Assembly (NCBI GenBank): GCA_021732045.1
Contig: JAKFWK010000006.1
Location: 36,013 to 100,012 of the forward strand
Source: Sulfurimonas sp.
GTDB taxonomy: Bacteria > Campylobacterota > Campylobacteria > Campylobacterales > Sulfurimonadaceae
Direction of reading: 5' to 3'
Length of the DNA: 64,000 nt
Shown here: in pieces, positions 1 to 8,355 of the stretch
Layout: every line of letters begins with the position of its first letter
Position numbering within the stretch: the first letter of the stretch is position 1
Program-made: the position numbers and the translations under genes
Notes under the pieces: generated by a model
Databases searched by the model: none
Seen by the model: only the letters and a program-made list of their open reading frames with translations
Told to the model about the DNA's origin: nothing

Positions 1-1
1 T

Positions 2-280
2 TTAAATCGCTACTCCATAAGCACAGCCTCTACTATTGAGCCACTTCCAGGAATATCGCCAAACTCTAAACACTCAATGGAGCTAATCGGATTGATTAGA
101 AATGAGAAGATAAAACTAATCATCCAAGATGATTATCATGAGACAAAATCAGCACAATTTATAGCTGAAAAGTCAGGCGCGAAAGCGGTTATCCTGCCTC
201 ATGATGTTGGAGCATTGCCAAATACAGCATCACTTGAAGCGCTATTTGATACGATTGTTGCAAAAATATGTCAACCATAG
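2..280 (+). CDS. Metal ABC transporter substrate-binding protein, C-terminal part (5' truncated by window edge)
   Basis: The frame is open from base 2 to the TAG at 278-280, so this is the last 92 residues of a gene that starts outside the window. The piece contains SIEPLPG followed about 15 residues later by the DDYHETKSAQFIAEKSGAK stretch and HDVGA, a pattern typical of the C-terminal lobe of cluster A-I (TroA/ZnuA/AdcA) periplasmic metal-binding proteins. Such proteins bind Zn2+ or Mn2+ in the periplasm and deliver it to the membrane permease. The next gene is that permease and overlaps by 13 bases, so the two are translationally coupled. Zinc versus manganese cannot be decided from this fragment because most metal ligands lie upstream. 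Confidence 0.85.
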   Translation, partial: LNRYSISTASTIEPLPGISPNSKHSMELIGLIRNEKIKLIIQDDYHETKSAQFIAEKSGAKAVILPHDVGALPNTASLEALFDTIVAKICQP

Positions 281-1026
281 AAATCCTACTCCCTGCACTA
301 GGCTTAGCGTTTTTACTTGTTGGAATTCATACCATTTTTGGGCTTGAGATAATAAAAAGAGGAGTTATCTTTACAGACTTAGCCGTTGGTCAGCTCTCAG
401 CAGTTGGAATCGCCGTAAGTGCTACTTTTTTTAGTGGAGAAAAACAGGTCTTGCTGAGTCTTATTTTTGCACTCACTGGAGCACTACTCATTACATACGC
501 CAATCGAAACACTCGCCATGTTGAGGCTTTTATAGGCCTTCTTTATGCGCTTGGCGCATCTGCGGTGATGATTGTTCTTAGCTCTGGAAGTGGTGGGGAT
601 GAGCTGTTTAAACAGTTGATGGCAAATGATATTTTATTTGTTAGTAGCGGTGAAGTTACAAAGTCAGCACTGACATACGGCGCTGTCGCCCTGCTCTACT
701 ACACGCTCTATCCAAGGCTAAGTGGATTCTTTAAAGAGCTATTCTTCTTCTCGCTTTTATCAGTTACGGTAACCTCATCTGTACAACTAGCTGGTGTTTT
801 AGTTGTGTTTACACTCTTAATTGCCCCGGCACTAGTTGCTCTTTTGCAAAAGCGACTTAATCCACTGCTTTTTGGCTGGATTTACGGATGGTTTTTCATC
901 TCACTAGCACTTTTTTTATCCTACCATTACGACTGGCCAACTGGATATAGCATTGTATTTGTAGGTACGCTTATAACGCTAATCTTGGTTTTGTTTATGG
1001 AAAAAAAGAGAGAGGTTAATAATTAA
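268..1026 (+). CDS. Metal (zinc/manganese type) ABC transporter permease
   Basis: A 252-residue polytopic membrane protein with about eight hydrophobic segments. It has the ABC-3 family pattern: an early GLEIIKRGVIFTDLAVGQLSAVGIA stretch (about residues 25-50) corresponds to the ZnuB region containing the conserved D-A/L-hydrophobic-H/Q element. It forms the inner-membrane channel for the metal handed over by the substrate-binding protein encoded just upstream, with a 13-base overlap. No ATPase gene follows; it must lie before the window or elsewhere. The position usually occupied by His in SHA is Gln here (VGQLSAVG). Length fits the family. Symbol left blank because the metal is not certain. 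Confidence 0.88.
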   Translation: MSTIEILLPALGLAFLLVGIHTIFGLEIIKRGVIFTDLAVGQLSAVGIAVSATFFSGEKQVLLSLIFALTGALLITYANRNTRHVEAFIGLLYALGASAVMIVLSSGSGGDELFKQLMANDILFVSSGEVTKSALTYGAVALLYYTLYPRLSGFFKELFFFSLLSVTVTSSVQLAGVLVVFTLLIAPALVALLQKRLNPLLFGWIYGWFFISLALFLSYHYDWPTGYSIVFVGTLITLILVLFMEKKREVNN

Positions 1027-1042
1027 GGGTGCACACCCTTAA
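1023..1042. terminator. Perfect hairpin between convergent genes, likely bidirectional terminator
   Basis: TTAAGGGTG-CA-CACCCTTAA is a perfect 9-bp inverted repeat with a 2-nt centre (in RNA a 4-nt loop). It overlaps the stop codon of the permease gene and ends two bases before the stop of the convergent yceI gene. Neither side has a long U tract, so efficiency is unsure, but the position is right for a shared terminator. Confidence 0.6.
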
Positions 1043-1044
1043 TG

Positions 1045-1563
1045 CTAAAAATTGGCCTTAATTGTTAAGTCAACTTCATCACGAACACACATAAAAACCA
1101 TACACGGCATCTTCATGCCATAATCGCTAAATAACATTTTTGACTTTGCTTCTATAGTTAGCCCGCCATCTTTTGCACTGATTTTTGCATCAGCACTCAT
1201 TGGTTTTTCTACTCCATGAAAATTCATAACTCCATTGATTGCGTAGCCATCACCTTTCTTAACAACTGAAGAGATTGTAAAAGATGCTACTTTAAACTTG
1301 TCAGTTGCCATATCTTTGTACATATTTGTATCTCTTTTGCTGTTATCACTCTTAAAAAGAGTCAAATCAACCCAAAACTTTCCCTTTAGTGATGTTACAT
1401 CCTCGCCATCCATACTAACTTCTCCATGAAGAGAATTGCTCGATGGATCAATTGTCTTATCCATTGCCATCTCTGTGTGAGCCGCAACTGAACCTTTTTT
1501 AAGTTCTAAATTTCCAGCCAGAAGCGGAAATACCAAAAATAATGCTAAAACTAAATATCTCAT
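1045..1563 (-). CDS. YceI family periplasmic protein
   Basis: 172 residues with a short signal peptide (MRYLVLALFLVFPLLAGN). The mature part matches the YceI lipocalin-like family: repeated beta-strand pattern, an FHGVEKPM element near residue 117 (family pattern hGvtkpv) and a terminal DEVDLTIKANF strand. YceI proteins bind isoprenoid chains such as polyprenyl quinones in a beta-barrel in the periplasm. A CMVFMC pair of cysteines sits just before the last strand, which could form a disulfide. It is the last gene of a minus-strand run that also encodes an oxidase-like membrane protein, so a role tied to quinone or respiratory redox chemistry is possible, but this is inference from context. 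Confidence 0.88.
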   Translation of the reverse strand: MRYLVLALFLVFPLLAGNLELKKGSVAAHTEMAMDKTIDPSSNSLHGEVSMDGEDVTSLKGKFWVDLTLFKSDNSKRDTNMYKDMATDKFKVASFTISSVVKKGDGYAINGVMNFHGVEKPMSADAKISAKDGGLTIEAKSKMLFSDYGMKMPCMVFMCVRDEVDLTIKANF

Positions 1564-1590
1564 TTTTATCCTTTAAATTTAAACTGCAAC

Positions 1591-2499
1591 TCAATGGAAA
1601 AATCCACCGAGGGCAATCGCTAAACCAGCACCAGATGCAACCCAGCCAACAAAAATCATCATAAAAGAGAGCTTCGTTAAACTCATCTCTTTTGTCAGCG
1701 TAGTAAAAACAACAACATTATAATAAGAGATAACAAACGGATAAACCATTGCAAGCGCAAGAGGCAATTCAAGATATGAAACAGAGTAACTCCCCACAAA
1801 AAGTAGAGCTATAAATATATGTTTTTTGTAATTTGGCATCTTTATAAAGTAGCCACCAAGAAGCCCTAAAATATGAAAAGCTATGATAACAAAAGTGTAG
1901 TTTGACCATATATTTATGTTGCTGTGTCTTAATAGCGTCTCAAAAAGATTAGAATCCAGAAGTATCCATAACATTAAAAGCAGGTATGAAGCTATAGGAA
2001 ATGACTCTCTCTTATTTTCTGTTTGAACTCTATATTTTCGCAACACAACCGCACTAAAGAGTGGAATTAGCGTAAAGCAAACCGCCATCCAAATTCTGCC
2101 GTCTGCGCTAGTCTTAAAAAGATATGTACCTGTTGAATAAGCAATTGCCAGAGCAAAAAAGAGCTCTTTTTGCTGATGTGACTTAAAGAGATAAATCCCC
2201 AAAGGAGCCATCATTCCAACAGAGAGACCAAGCAAAACAAGAGTGAAAAGGTTGTATTCTGGGTATGAAAAAGAGAGTAGTAGTTGCAGAAGAAGAGCCA
2301 GCATGATTTTATGAATTGGATTTGTTATCTTCCCCCAAGAAAAACCACTCATAATCGTACCTGCTACACCGCCCATAAACATTGGAAAAAGAGTCAGCAT
2401 ATCTGAGTGAAAATGCGCCACTACTCCAGTTTGAATGATTAGAAGATAGTAGCTTAGCTCAAATCCTAAAAGAAGTGCTAAAGCGCTCGAGTATATCAT
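1591..2499 (-). CDS. Polytopic membrane protein of unknown function
   Basis: 302 residues, very hydrophobic, with about ten predicted membrane segments and almost no soluble domain. A GG-x-GT-x-SGFSWGK element between the second and third segments is loosely like the loop 2-3 region of major-facilitator transporters, but I do not recognise a family. The start overlaps the stop of the oxidase-like gene by four bases (ATGA type), so the two are surely coupled. Its constant neighbours (oxidase-like subunit, ABC transporter, YceI) suggest a partner in the same membrane process. Function unknown. Confidence 0.8.
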   Translation of the reverse strand: MIYSSALALLLGFELSYYLLIIQTGVVAHFHSDMLTLFPMFMGGVAGTIMSGFSWGKITNPIHKIMLALLLQLLLSFSYPEYNLFTLVLLGLSVGMMAPLGIYLFKSHQQKELFFALAIAYSTGTYLFKTSADGRIWMAVCFTLIPLFSAVVLRKYRVQTENKRESFPIASYLLLMLWILLDSNLFETLLRHSNINIWSNYTFVIIAFHILGLLGGYFIKMPNYKKHIFIALLFVGSYSVSYLELPLALAMVYPFVISYYNVVVFTTLTKEMSLTKLSFMMIFVGWVASGAGLAIALGGFFH

Positions 2500-4037
2500 A
2501 GGCGATTTCTAAAAAGCATATAAATTAGTGCGTAAGATACATCATAAAAACCGACAAGCAGACCTAATATATCAATAGTGTGAAGATAAAAGAGAGATAA
2601 GAAAATAGTTCCTGTGATAAGACGAGCTATTGAGGTGAGCCATGCAAAAAGATGTGCATCTCTATAGACTCCAACCAGATGCAAGATACCGACAAAACCC
2701 ATAAAACCAAAGACAAGATAATACTCTTGAGCAAATTTAAACCCTAAAAAATCAAACAAAAACGGCGCAGATAAAAACAAAATCATGGCACCCAAACCAT
2801 CAGAGGCAAAACCGTTTAGATGGTAAAGTGTCAGTGCGTTTGCTTTTGGTAGTTTCATCTCTTTAGTTATAAAATAAAAAAGCCCTCCAACAGCTAAAAC
2901 TCCGCCTACAAAGCGTATTTGAAGCATCAAAACTATGTCAAGATTTATATATCCCGCTTCACTAAAACCAGCAATTGTTAGCGAGAAAAATATAACTCCC
3001 ACAACTAAAAACCAAAAATTTGCAAACTTTTGAGGCAGTTTGTAGAAGTAACTAAGCAGACTAAGCGCCATAAAAAAGATACCAACTCCGATGGCGACAT
3101 GAGCATGTGCCACAACCAGATCATTTCTGTGAAAAACCCAACGAATCTCCGGGATAAAGAGAATATTTCCTTGAATCATGACAAATAAAAACGCCCAGAT
3201 AGAGATGATGAGATAAGCATCTGACCTAAGAGTAAGCTTGGCATCTATGCACCACTTCACAAGCAGAGGCAAATAAGCAAAAGTCAGCCACTGATAAACC
3301 CACTCTTCACCATAAGATAGCTCACCTCTAAAAATACGAGTTGCGATAGATGCAGCATAAGCAACCAGCGGTAAAACCCAAAATATATGCCATTTTGGAA
3401 TAAATTTCTCTTTTGTGTGAAGTTTTATAAGAAGATAAAAAAGAGGAATCAGCGTAAAACTCATACCCAGCGTATTGTCGCCATGAGGACCTGATAGTGT
3501 TTTTTCAACTTGACCAAAAGTTGGATTCATTAAAACTAAAAGCGAAATTGGAGCTATAAAAAGCAGTGTTTTAGAGACTTTTACCCAAAGTGGCACTACC
3601 TTGTATTGCTTAATGATTTTAAATATTGCAACAATATAAAAAATACCAGAAGATGCTAGGATAAAGTTGAGCTCATAAGCAAAATCATAAAATGGCAAAC
3701 CTCTCTGCACGCCAAGCAAAATTGATACAACAGCCATAAATAAAAATAGATGCCATAAAAAGAAGTAGGTTTTTAGTGGCAAAACAGCGCCATCAAGATT
3801 TAAACCATCTCTGCTAAAAAGCGCAAAAGGAAGGAGCGAAAGAGCGAGCATAACGGGACCATAAAGCATAAGCGTTATATGCAAAGAGCGAGCAGTTGTT
3901 GGCTCAAGAAGCGTTTTGTCAAAAAGAGTAAAACCGATGAGTTGCGCCGAATAGAGCGCTCCAACAAAAACAGATGCTAAAAATATCCATGCCCAAATAG
4001 GAACAATGTCATGAATAAGCTTATTGAATTTTTCCAT
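2496..4037 (-). CDS. Haem-copper-oxidase-like subunit I lacking the canonical CuB histidine pair
   Basis: 513 residues with about 12-14 membrane segments. Two signatures match cbb3/NorB-type catalytic subunits: LHITLMLYGPVM (H53, the expected low-spin haem ligand in TM2) and VVAHAHVAIGVG (H311 and H313, the expected high-spin and low-spin haem ligands in TM10). A PHGDNTLGMSFTLIPLFY segment (H185) resembles the cbb3 TM6 segment YGHNAVGF that carries the first CuB ligand. The next helix (residues 220-260), where cbb3 and NorB carry an adjacent HH pair for CuB, contains no histidine. So two haem sites look intact while the copper site looks lost. The gene overlaps the ABC ATPase by 17 bases. Electron transfer or haem binding is likely; oxygen or NO reduction is doubtful. 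Confidence 0.7.
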   Translation of the reverse strand: MEKFNKLIHDIVPIWAWIFLASVFVGALYSAQLIGFTLFDKTLLEPTTARSLHITLMLYGPVMLALSLLPFALFSRDGLNLDGAVLPLKTYFFLWHLFLFMAVVSILLGVQRGLPFYDFAYELNFILASSGIFYIVAIFKIIKQYKVVPLWVKVSKTLLFIAPISLLVLMNPTFGQVEKTLSGPHGDNTLGMSFTLIPLFYLLIKLHTKEKFIPKWHIFWVLPLVAYAASIATRIFRGELSYGEEWVYQWLTFAYLPLLVKWCIDAKLTLRSDAYLIISIWAFLFVMIQGNILFIPEIRWVFHRNDLVVAHAHVAIGVGIFFMALSLLSYFYKLPQKFANFWFLVVGVIFFSLTIAGFSEAGYINLDIVLMLQIRFVGGVLAVGGLFYFITKEMKLPKANALTLYHLNGFASDGLGAMILFLSAPFLFDFLGFKFAQEYYLVFGFMGFVGILHLVGVYRDAHLFAWLTSIARLITGTIFLSLFYLHTIDILGLLVGFYDVSYALIYMLFRNRL

Positions 4038-4650
4038 CTATTAGCCTTACTGTTTTAGTTGCGTACTTTTGGACTTTTAAATCATGTGAAGCGACAACAA
4101 CGGTCGTGCCCTGCTTTAAAGCTCTTGCCAAAAGCTCATACACAATTTTGCTATTTTTAGAATCCAAACTCCCAGTCGGTTCATCAGCAAAGATAATTTT
4201 TGGTTCATTAATAAGTGCCCTTGCAAGAGCGACTCTCTGCCTCTGACCACCTGAAATCTCATTTGGATAGCGGGCGGAGAGTTCCAAAATACCCAAATCA
4301 CTCAAAAGAGCATTTATGTTTTGCTTTTTATCATCAAGTGCCGCAAGGGCAATATTTTCATAAATGCTAAGATAGTTTATGAGGTAGTGAAACTGAAAAA
4401 CAAAACCTATCTTGTTTTGACGAAATTTGTCAATATCTGCAATTTGCCCAACCGGAGTGTTATCCAAAAAAAGCTCTCCATGAGATGGCTTTAGAAGCGT
4501 GGAGAGAATAGAGAGAAGTGTAGATTTGCCACTTCCGCTATCTCCGCTCAAAAAAACAAACTCGCCATCTTTTACTTCAAAAGATATATCATAAAGCACT
4601 TGCTCAGAACCATAAAAGTGCGAAATATTGGAAACTTTTATCATGAGCAT
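4021..4650 (-). CDS. ABC transporter ATP-binding protein, LolD/MacB type
   Basis: 209 residues. Walker A is GDSGSGKST (residues 36-44), Q-loop Q86, signature ISGGQRQRV (132-140), Walker B IIFADE (152-157) followed by PTGSLD, and the switch histidine is in ASHD. PTGSLD and the small size are characteristic of the LolD/FtsE/MacB branch, which powers movement of lipoproteins or substrates from the periplasmic side rather than classical uptake. The neighbouring FtsX-fold permease (10-base overlap) is its partner. The start ATG could also be two codons later (MIKV). Substrate unknown; the context with an oxidase-like protein suggests export, assembly or extraction for that complex. Confidence 0.9.
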   Translation of the reverse strand: MLMIKVSNISHFYGSEQVLYDISFEVKDGEFVFLSGDSGSGKSTLLSILSTLLKPSHGELFLDNTPVGQIADIDKFRQNKIGFVFQFHYLINYLSIYENIALAALDDKKQNINALLSDLGILELSARYPNEISGGQRQRVALARALINEPKIIFADEPTGSLDSKNSKIVYELLARALKQGTTVVVASHDLKVQKYATKTVRLIDGKIQ

Positions 4651-5714
4651 CCTTGATTTATTAGCAAAATAGGGTCTGTCTTAGAAGCAATCCACGCAGG
4701 AATCAAAGAGCCCAGAAGTGCCATAACAAGAGTAGAAATAAGAACTAAAAGTGCCGTTTGCATAGAGAGCGTGCCATTTACATACCCTTGAAGCATCTCG
4801 ATGTGTGGGAGCATTGTCAATATTATTAGACTAAGGATGAGAGCAAAAATATATGCCGAAATACTCATAATCAGAGTCTCAAAAAAGAGATTCTTGATAA
4901 TAAAAAATCTACTTTTCCCGAGTGCCCGCATAATACCAAACTCCTCTTTTCGAGAGTTTACTATCATACTCATAACCGAAGCAATCCCCATAAGCCCCAT
5001 ACTGAAGGCTAAAAATGAGATAACAAAAGATGAATTTTCAATAATCTTAAACTGGTTGTACTCTTTTATAAAGCTCTTTGTTGTTTTTGCCTCAATGTCA
5101 CTACTCAACAATGAGATGCTCTTTACTAAATCATCTATCTCTTTTGGCTCTTTTACAGATACCAAAATAAACGACGCAGAGCGGTTAAAAAGCAAGCCAG
5201 CATCCTCTATATTCATGACAACACCGCCATCTTCAAAACCAATATCGCTATTGTAAACGCCAGAGATTTTAAAGTTCTTGCTTCCAACATTTATGCTTTT
5301 AGTGACAAAATGTTTAGACAGCCCTTTTCCTAAAATTACCTCGCCATCTTTTGGGTACTCTCCGCTCTCAAGCCTATAGTGAGAAAAGTGATTTTTAGTG
5401 GTTCCGTAAATCCCAGCAATGGGAATATGCCCGATAGGAGAAGCTCCGACAATCATCGCATAACTGCCAGATACCCCTTTTATGCCATTTACTTTATCCA
5501 GAAGTGAGATATCTACATTTGAGAAAAAAGTGTCTGAGATACCCTTTTGGGTTATGATGATATCCCCATCAGTTTTAATCATCTTCGAGTACATCCCGAT
5601 TATGCCAGCAGAAACGGAACTAATAAGAAAAATTGCCATCACCGCAATAGTGATGGATGAAAATATTAGCAGACTCTTAAATGGATTTTTACTAAGTGCT
5701 TTTAGTGAAATCAT
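4641..5714 (-). CDS. ABC transporter permease with FtsX/MacB fold
   Basis: 357 residues. One N-terminal membrane helix (about 13-36), a periplasmic domain to about residue 225, then three C-terminal helices, the layout of LolC/E and MacB permeases. The C-terminal FtsX domain shows the typical cytoplasmic coupling stretch SRKEEFGIMRALGKSR, followed by the third helix pair. It pairs with the ATPase encoded next. The periplasmic part (MacB_PCD-like) contains an SGVYNSDIGFEDGGVVM element common to these domains. Single gene, so the transporter is probably a homodimer. Substrate not evident. Confidence 0.88.
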   Translation of the reverse strand: MISLKALSKNPFKSLLIFSSITIAVMAIFLISSVSAGIIGMYSKMIKTDGDIIITQKGISDTFFSNVDISLLDKVNGIKGVSGSYAMIVGASPIGHIPIAGIYGTTKNHFSHYRLESGEYPKDGEVILGKGLSKHFVTKSINVGSKNFKISGVYNSDIGFEDGGVVMNIEDAGLLFNRSASFILVSVKEPKEIDDLVKSISLLSSDIEAKTTKSFIKEYNQFKIIENSSFVISFLAFSMGLMGIASVMSMIVNSRKEEFGIMRALGKSRFFIIKNLFFETLIMSISAYIFALILSLIILTMLPHIEMLQGYVNGTLSMQTALLVLISTLVMALLGSLIPAWIASKTDPILLINQGCS

Positions 5715-6181
5715 TTTTCAATAGCTGATTGCAACTCTTGTTTTGTAGAGATATATGAGATGCTCTTAATTTTATCTCCATCTATAAAAAGAAGTGTTAC
5801 TTTATCTTTTTTGTTCGGAACAACCTTATGAAATTTCTCATCATAATGAAGATAGATAAGATGCTTATACTTTTTTAGTTTTGGCAGAGCAAACATATTT
5901 GTAACAAGTGTCGGCATCTCATGAATATCAGCTATAAAAGTGGAGCCATTTTTCATAAGATAAAATGGCTCTTTCGTTGCCAAAAATTCATTTACAAGCG
6001 CTCCGGTATCCTTTTCAAAAGCAACAATAATAAGTTTTGGTTTTTTAGAGATCTTCATCTCTCGCCCTTGTGGGGTCTCAAACTTAAATTCATTTAAAGC
6101 ACCAAGAGGCGAACCAACAACAAGCTCTCCTGCGCTCAGAGCCATAACACTTAAACATAAAGCTAGTAGAAACTTCTTCAT
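5711..6181 (-). CDS. Exported protein of unknown function, possibly thioredoxin-fold without active cysteines
   Basis: 156 residues from the ATG at 6181, chosen over an ATG 45 bases upstream because AAGGAAA precedes it at good spacing and because it places a signal peptide (MKKFLLALCLSVMALSAG) at the N terminus. The mature protein has alternating beta and helix segments: a KLIIVAFEKDTG strand, a LIYLHYDEKFH strand and a VTLLFIDGD strand near the end, which recalls peroxiredoxin/SCO-like folds. No CxxC is present, so it is not a classical thiol oxidoreductase. It overlaps the permease gene by four bases and is the first gene of the six-gene block. Confidence 0.75.
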   Translation of the reverse strand: MKKFLLALCLSVMALSAGELVVGSPLGALNEFKFETPQGREMKISKKPKLIIVAFEKDTGALVNEFLATKEPFYLMKNGSTFIADIHEMPTLVTNMFALPKLKKYKHLIYLHYDEKFHKVVPNKKDKVTLLFIDGDKIKSISYISTKQELQSAIEK

Positions 6182-6286
6182 TTTTTTATTTCCTTTTGAT
6201 AACTGTTTTTTAAAAAATAAACACAATGTATATTGGTTTATTGTACAACATAAATATTAATTAAACACAAATGATAGAGTTTTCTC

Positions 6287-6814
6287 TTACTGCCACTGCT
6301 CTTGAGTTATCGTCACATCGCCCTTATCACTATGCAAACTCAACTCCTTATCGCTGATATTGCACTGAAGACGCATTGACCTCTCATAAAGTTTTTCGAT
6401 TCCCTCTGCGTGCAAATGGATAACGCTTAAATTTTTAAATCGTGCAAAAGTTGCCGCGTTTTGCTTCCACCACGCTGTTGCGCTGTTAGTGTTGTAGGTA
6501 TAAACGATTACTTTTTTGCTTCTGCCGCAAGCTTTTCGCAACCGCTTCTCATCGACCTGCCCCAAATCTATCCACAACTCTATCTCGCCGCCGTAGTTTT
6601 TCTCCCACAGTTCAGGTTCATCATCGCCTCCGATACCTTTAGTAATTACCAATCTCTCGGATGCATTAAGAGCAAAAGCCGCAAGACGAATCATAAGCCT
6701 CAAATCAGTCTCTGATGGGTGCTGTGCTATCGTGACATCATGTGTCTCATAATAGTTCCTATCCATATCAGCAATACTAAGTTGCGCCTTGCATATCGTA
6801 GAACCTGCCGCCAT
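6287..6814 (-). CDS. yaeQ: YaeQ family protein
   Basis: 175 residues, close to the usual length of about 180. Recognised by MAAGSTICKAQLSIADMDR at the start, the HPSETDLRLMIRLAAFAL stretch (residues 32-49), EPELWEK and ELWIDLGQVDEKRLRKAC. The family adopts a PD-(D/E)XK nuclease-like fold; the acidic cluster in the ELWIDLG segment corresponds to that fold's core, but no biochemical role is established. It stands alone, with about 50-100 bases on each side, and the region shows higher GC than its neighbours, which may hint at acquisition from gammaproteobacteria (inference). Confidence 0.88.
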   Translation of the reverse strand: MAAGSTICKAQLSIADMDRNYYETHDVTIAQHPSETDLRLMIRLAAFALNASERLVITKGIGGDDEPELWEKNYGGEIELWIDLGQVDEKRLRKACGRSKKVIVYTYNTNSATAWWKQNAATFARFKNLSVIHLHAEGIEKLYERSMRLQCNISDKELSLHSDKGDVTITQEQWQ

Positions 6815-6865
6815 ATTAACTCCTTTTTATTGTGAAACTATGACATAAGGGGGCTTAGAGGTAGG

Positions 6866-7606
6866 CTAATTAATCGTTAAAACTGGGATTTGACTTGAGG
6901 CTTTATATCTAGCTTTTATACCCCAATATCCCAAGCCATTTGTAACATATAGGTTTGTTTTATTGTATCTATAGAGTCCTGAAAAATATGGTTGAAAGAG
7001 TTTTACAAGAATGGTAAATGGGAAAAATTGCCCGCCGTGTGTGTGTCCGCTTAGTTGGATATCCACACGATAAGAGCCAATATGCTCTACATCTTTTGGT
7101 TGATGGGCTAAAAGAATTGTCGGTAAATCTGGATTTAATTTCAAAAAGAGCTCTTTTGGCATTCGTTTTATACCTTTTAAAAAACCATATCTATCACTTA
7201 GTCCAACCAACTGTATCAATAATTCTTTGATTTTTATTGTAACTATGGCATTATCTAGACAGACGATGCCACTTTTTTCCATGAGCTCCTCTAGCTGTTT
7301 TACCCCATAAATAATGTCATGATTTCCGCTAACAAAATAGGCTGGAGAGTTTAGTGAAGCAAATGTCTTTATCTGCTCTTTTACACCAAATGCATTGACT
7401 TCCAATATGTCGCCAGTAAAAACAACCAAATCTGGAGCTAGCTCATTTATTTTTTCAACTAACTCTGCAAGGTACTTCACACTTACTTTTTTTGTCAAAT
7501 GCAGATCTGATAGCTGGACAATCTTTATACCACCAAAGACCAAATCATCGCTATCTATAAAAACGCTCTTAAATGGAAAGTATCTCCATCCTACCTGCAG
7601 GGACAT
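6866..7606 (-). CDS. Calcineurin-like metallophosphoesterase (YkuE/LpxG-like)
   Basis: 246 residues with all dinuclear-metal motifs: SDLHL (D34, H36), TGDILE (D66), GNHD (N95, H96), AHQP and GHTHGG near residue 187. The C-terminal GHTHGGQFFPF and GLYRYN-NLYVTNGLG segments are typical of the YkuE branch, which includes membrane-associated phosphodiesterases acting on lipids or nucleotides. Most YkuE proteins have an N-terminal membrane helix or TAT signal; here the frame starts directly at the strand before the first motif, so this form may be cytoplasmic or peripherally bound. A pyrophosphatase role in lipid A synthesis is possible but not provable from motifs. Confidence 0.85.
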   Translation of the reverse strand: MSLQVGWRYFPFKSVFIDSDDLVFGGIKIVQLSDLHLTKKVSVKYLAELVEKINELAPDLVVFTGDILEVNAFGVKEQIKTFASLNSPAYFVSGNHDIIYGVKQLEELMEKSGIVCLDNAIVTIKIKELLIQLVGLSDRYGFLKGIKRMPKELFLKLNPDLPTILLAHQPKDVEHIGSYRVDIQLSGHTHGGQFFPFTILVKLFQPYFSGLYRYNKTNLYVTNGLGYWGIKARYKASSQIPVLTIN

Positions 7607-7617
7607 CTTCTATTTGC

Positions 7618-8262
7618 CTATTTTATGTGCATTATCCACTCATTAAGCGCTGGTTTAAGATCTTCAAGCTCCAACTCATCACCTTTTGGTATTATCTTTA
7701 TATCTTTTATTACACTCATGCTTTGTGAAATAACCTCTTTTGTTTGAGCATCAACTAACCGTTTTTCACCCAAAAGTCTAACATCGCCATCCATATAAAC
7801 ATTAGCAGAAACTACGCTAAGCCCCAACGATACTGGCGAAAATTGACTCCATTTTTCATCATCTGGATGAACCTCAACAACAGAAATTGCACTCTCTAAC
7901 ACCAAAGTATCCTCATCGCTTTTCTCAACCAATCTATATTTACCGCTGTTTTGGATGCTTTTTTTATACTCCGCATTCAAATAGTCGCCTATCTCTTTAT
8001 AAAGTTTTTTCTGTAACGCAGTTTGCTGTTCTGGCTCAATTGTCGAAATTACCTGCACGGCAGAAACGATAACATTTTTATACTCTTTTGCACTCTTTTT
8101 CAGAACTATCTCATGGTCTGATTTTTTGTTAAAATCTACAAGTTTCTCAAACGATTTATAATCTTTAAAAAAGCCAGAATTCTTTGCCTGTGGACTTCTG
8201 CTCATACATCCACTCATAAAAAAAGCAAGTAAGGCAACTGTCAATATAAACGACAATCTCAT
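7618..8262 (-). CDS. Outer-membrane-type lipoprotein, DUF3313-like
   Basis: 214 residues. The N terminus is a lipoprotein signal with lipobox MSGC (acylated Cys19 after FFMSGC). The body (about residues 45-205) has KEYKNVIVSAVQVI, an ALQKKLYKEIGDYLNAEY helix and a LESAISVVEVHP strand, a pattern like the DUF3313 family of small lipoproteins. Serine follows the lipid Cys by several residues and there is no aspartate at +2, so outer-membrane sorting is expected. Eleven bases separate it from the phosphoesterase downstream, so they are probably co-transcribed. Function unknown. Confidence 0.75.
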   Translation of the reverse strand: MRLSFILTVALLAFFMSGCMSRSPQAKNSGFFKDYKSFEKLVDFNKKSDHEIVLKKSAKEYKNVIVSAVQVISTIEPEQQTALQKKLYKEIGDYLNAEYKKSIQNSGKYRLVEKSDEDTLVLESAISVVEVHPDDEKWSQFSPVSLGLSVVSANVYMDGDVRLLGEKRLVDAQTKEVISQSMSVIKDIKIIPKGDELELEDLKPALNEWIMHIK

Positions 8263-8355
8263 ATTTTTATCCTTTTTTATAAAATAATATCATTATATTT
8301 TAATAATATGCGATTTACTGTAAAATTGCACCAACAAATTTAAAGGCTATAAATT

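Noticed and set aside
4801..5256. 151-codon frame on the plus strand
   Set aside because: Antisense to the FtsX-type permease gene; low complexity Ile/Ser sequence and no domain.
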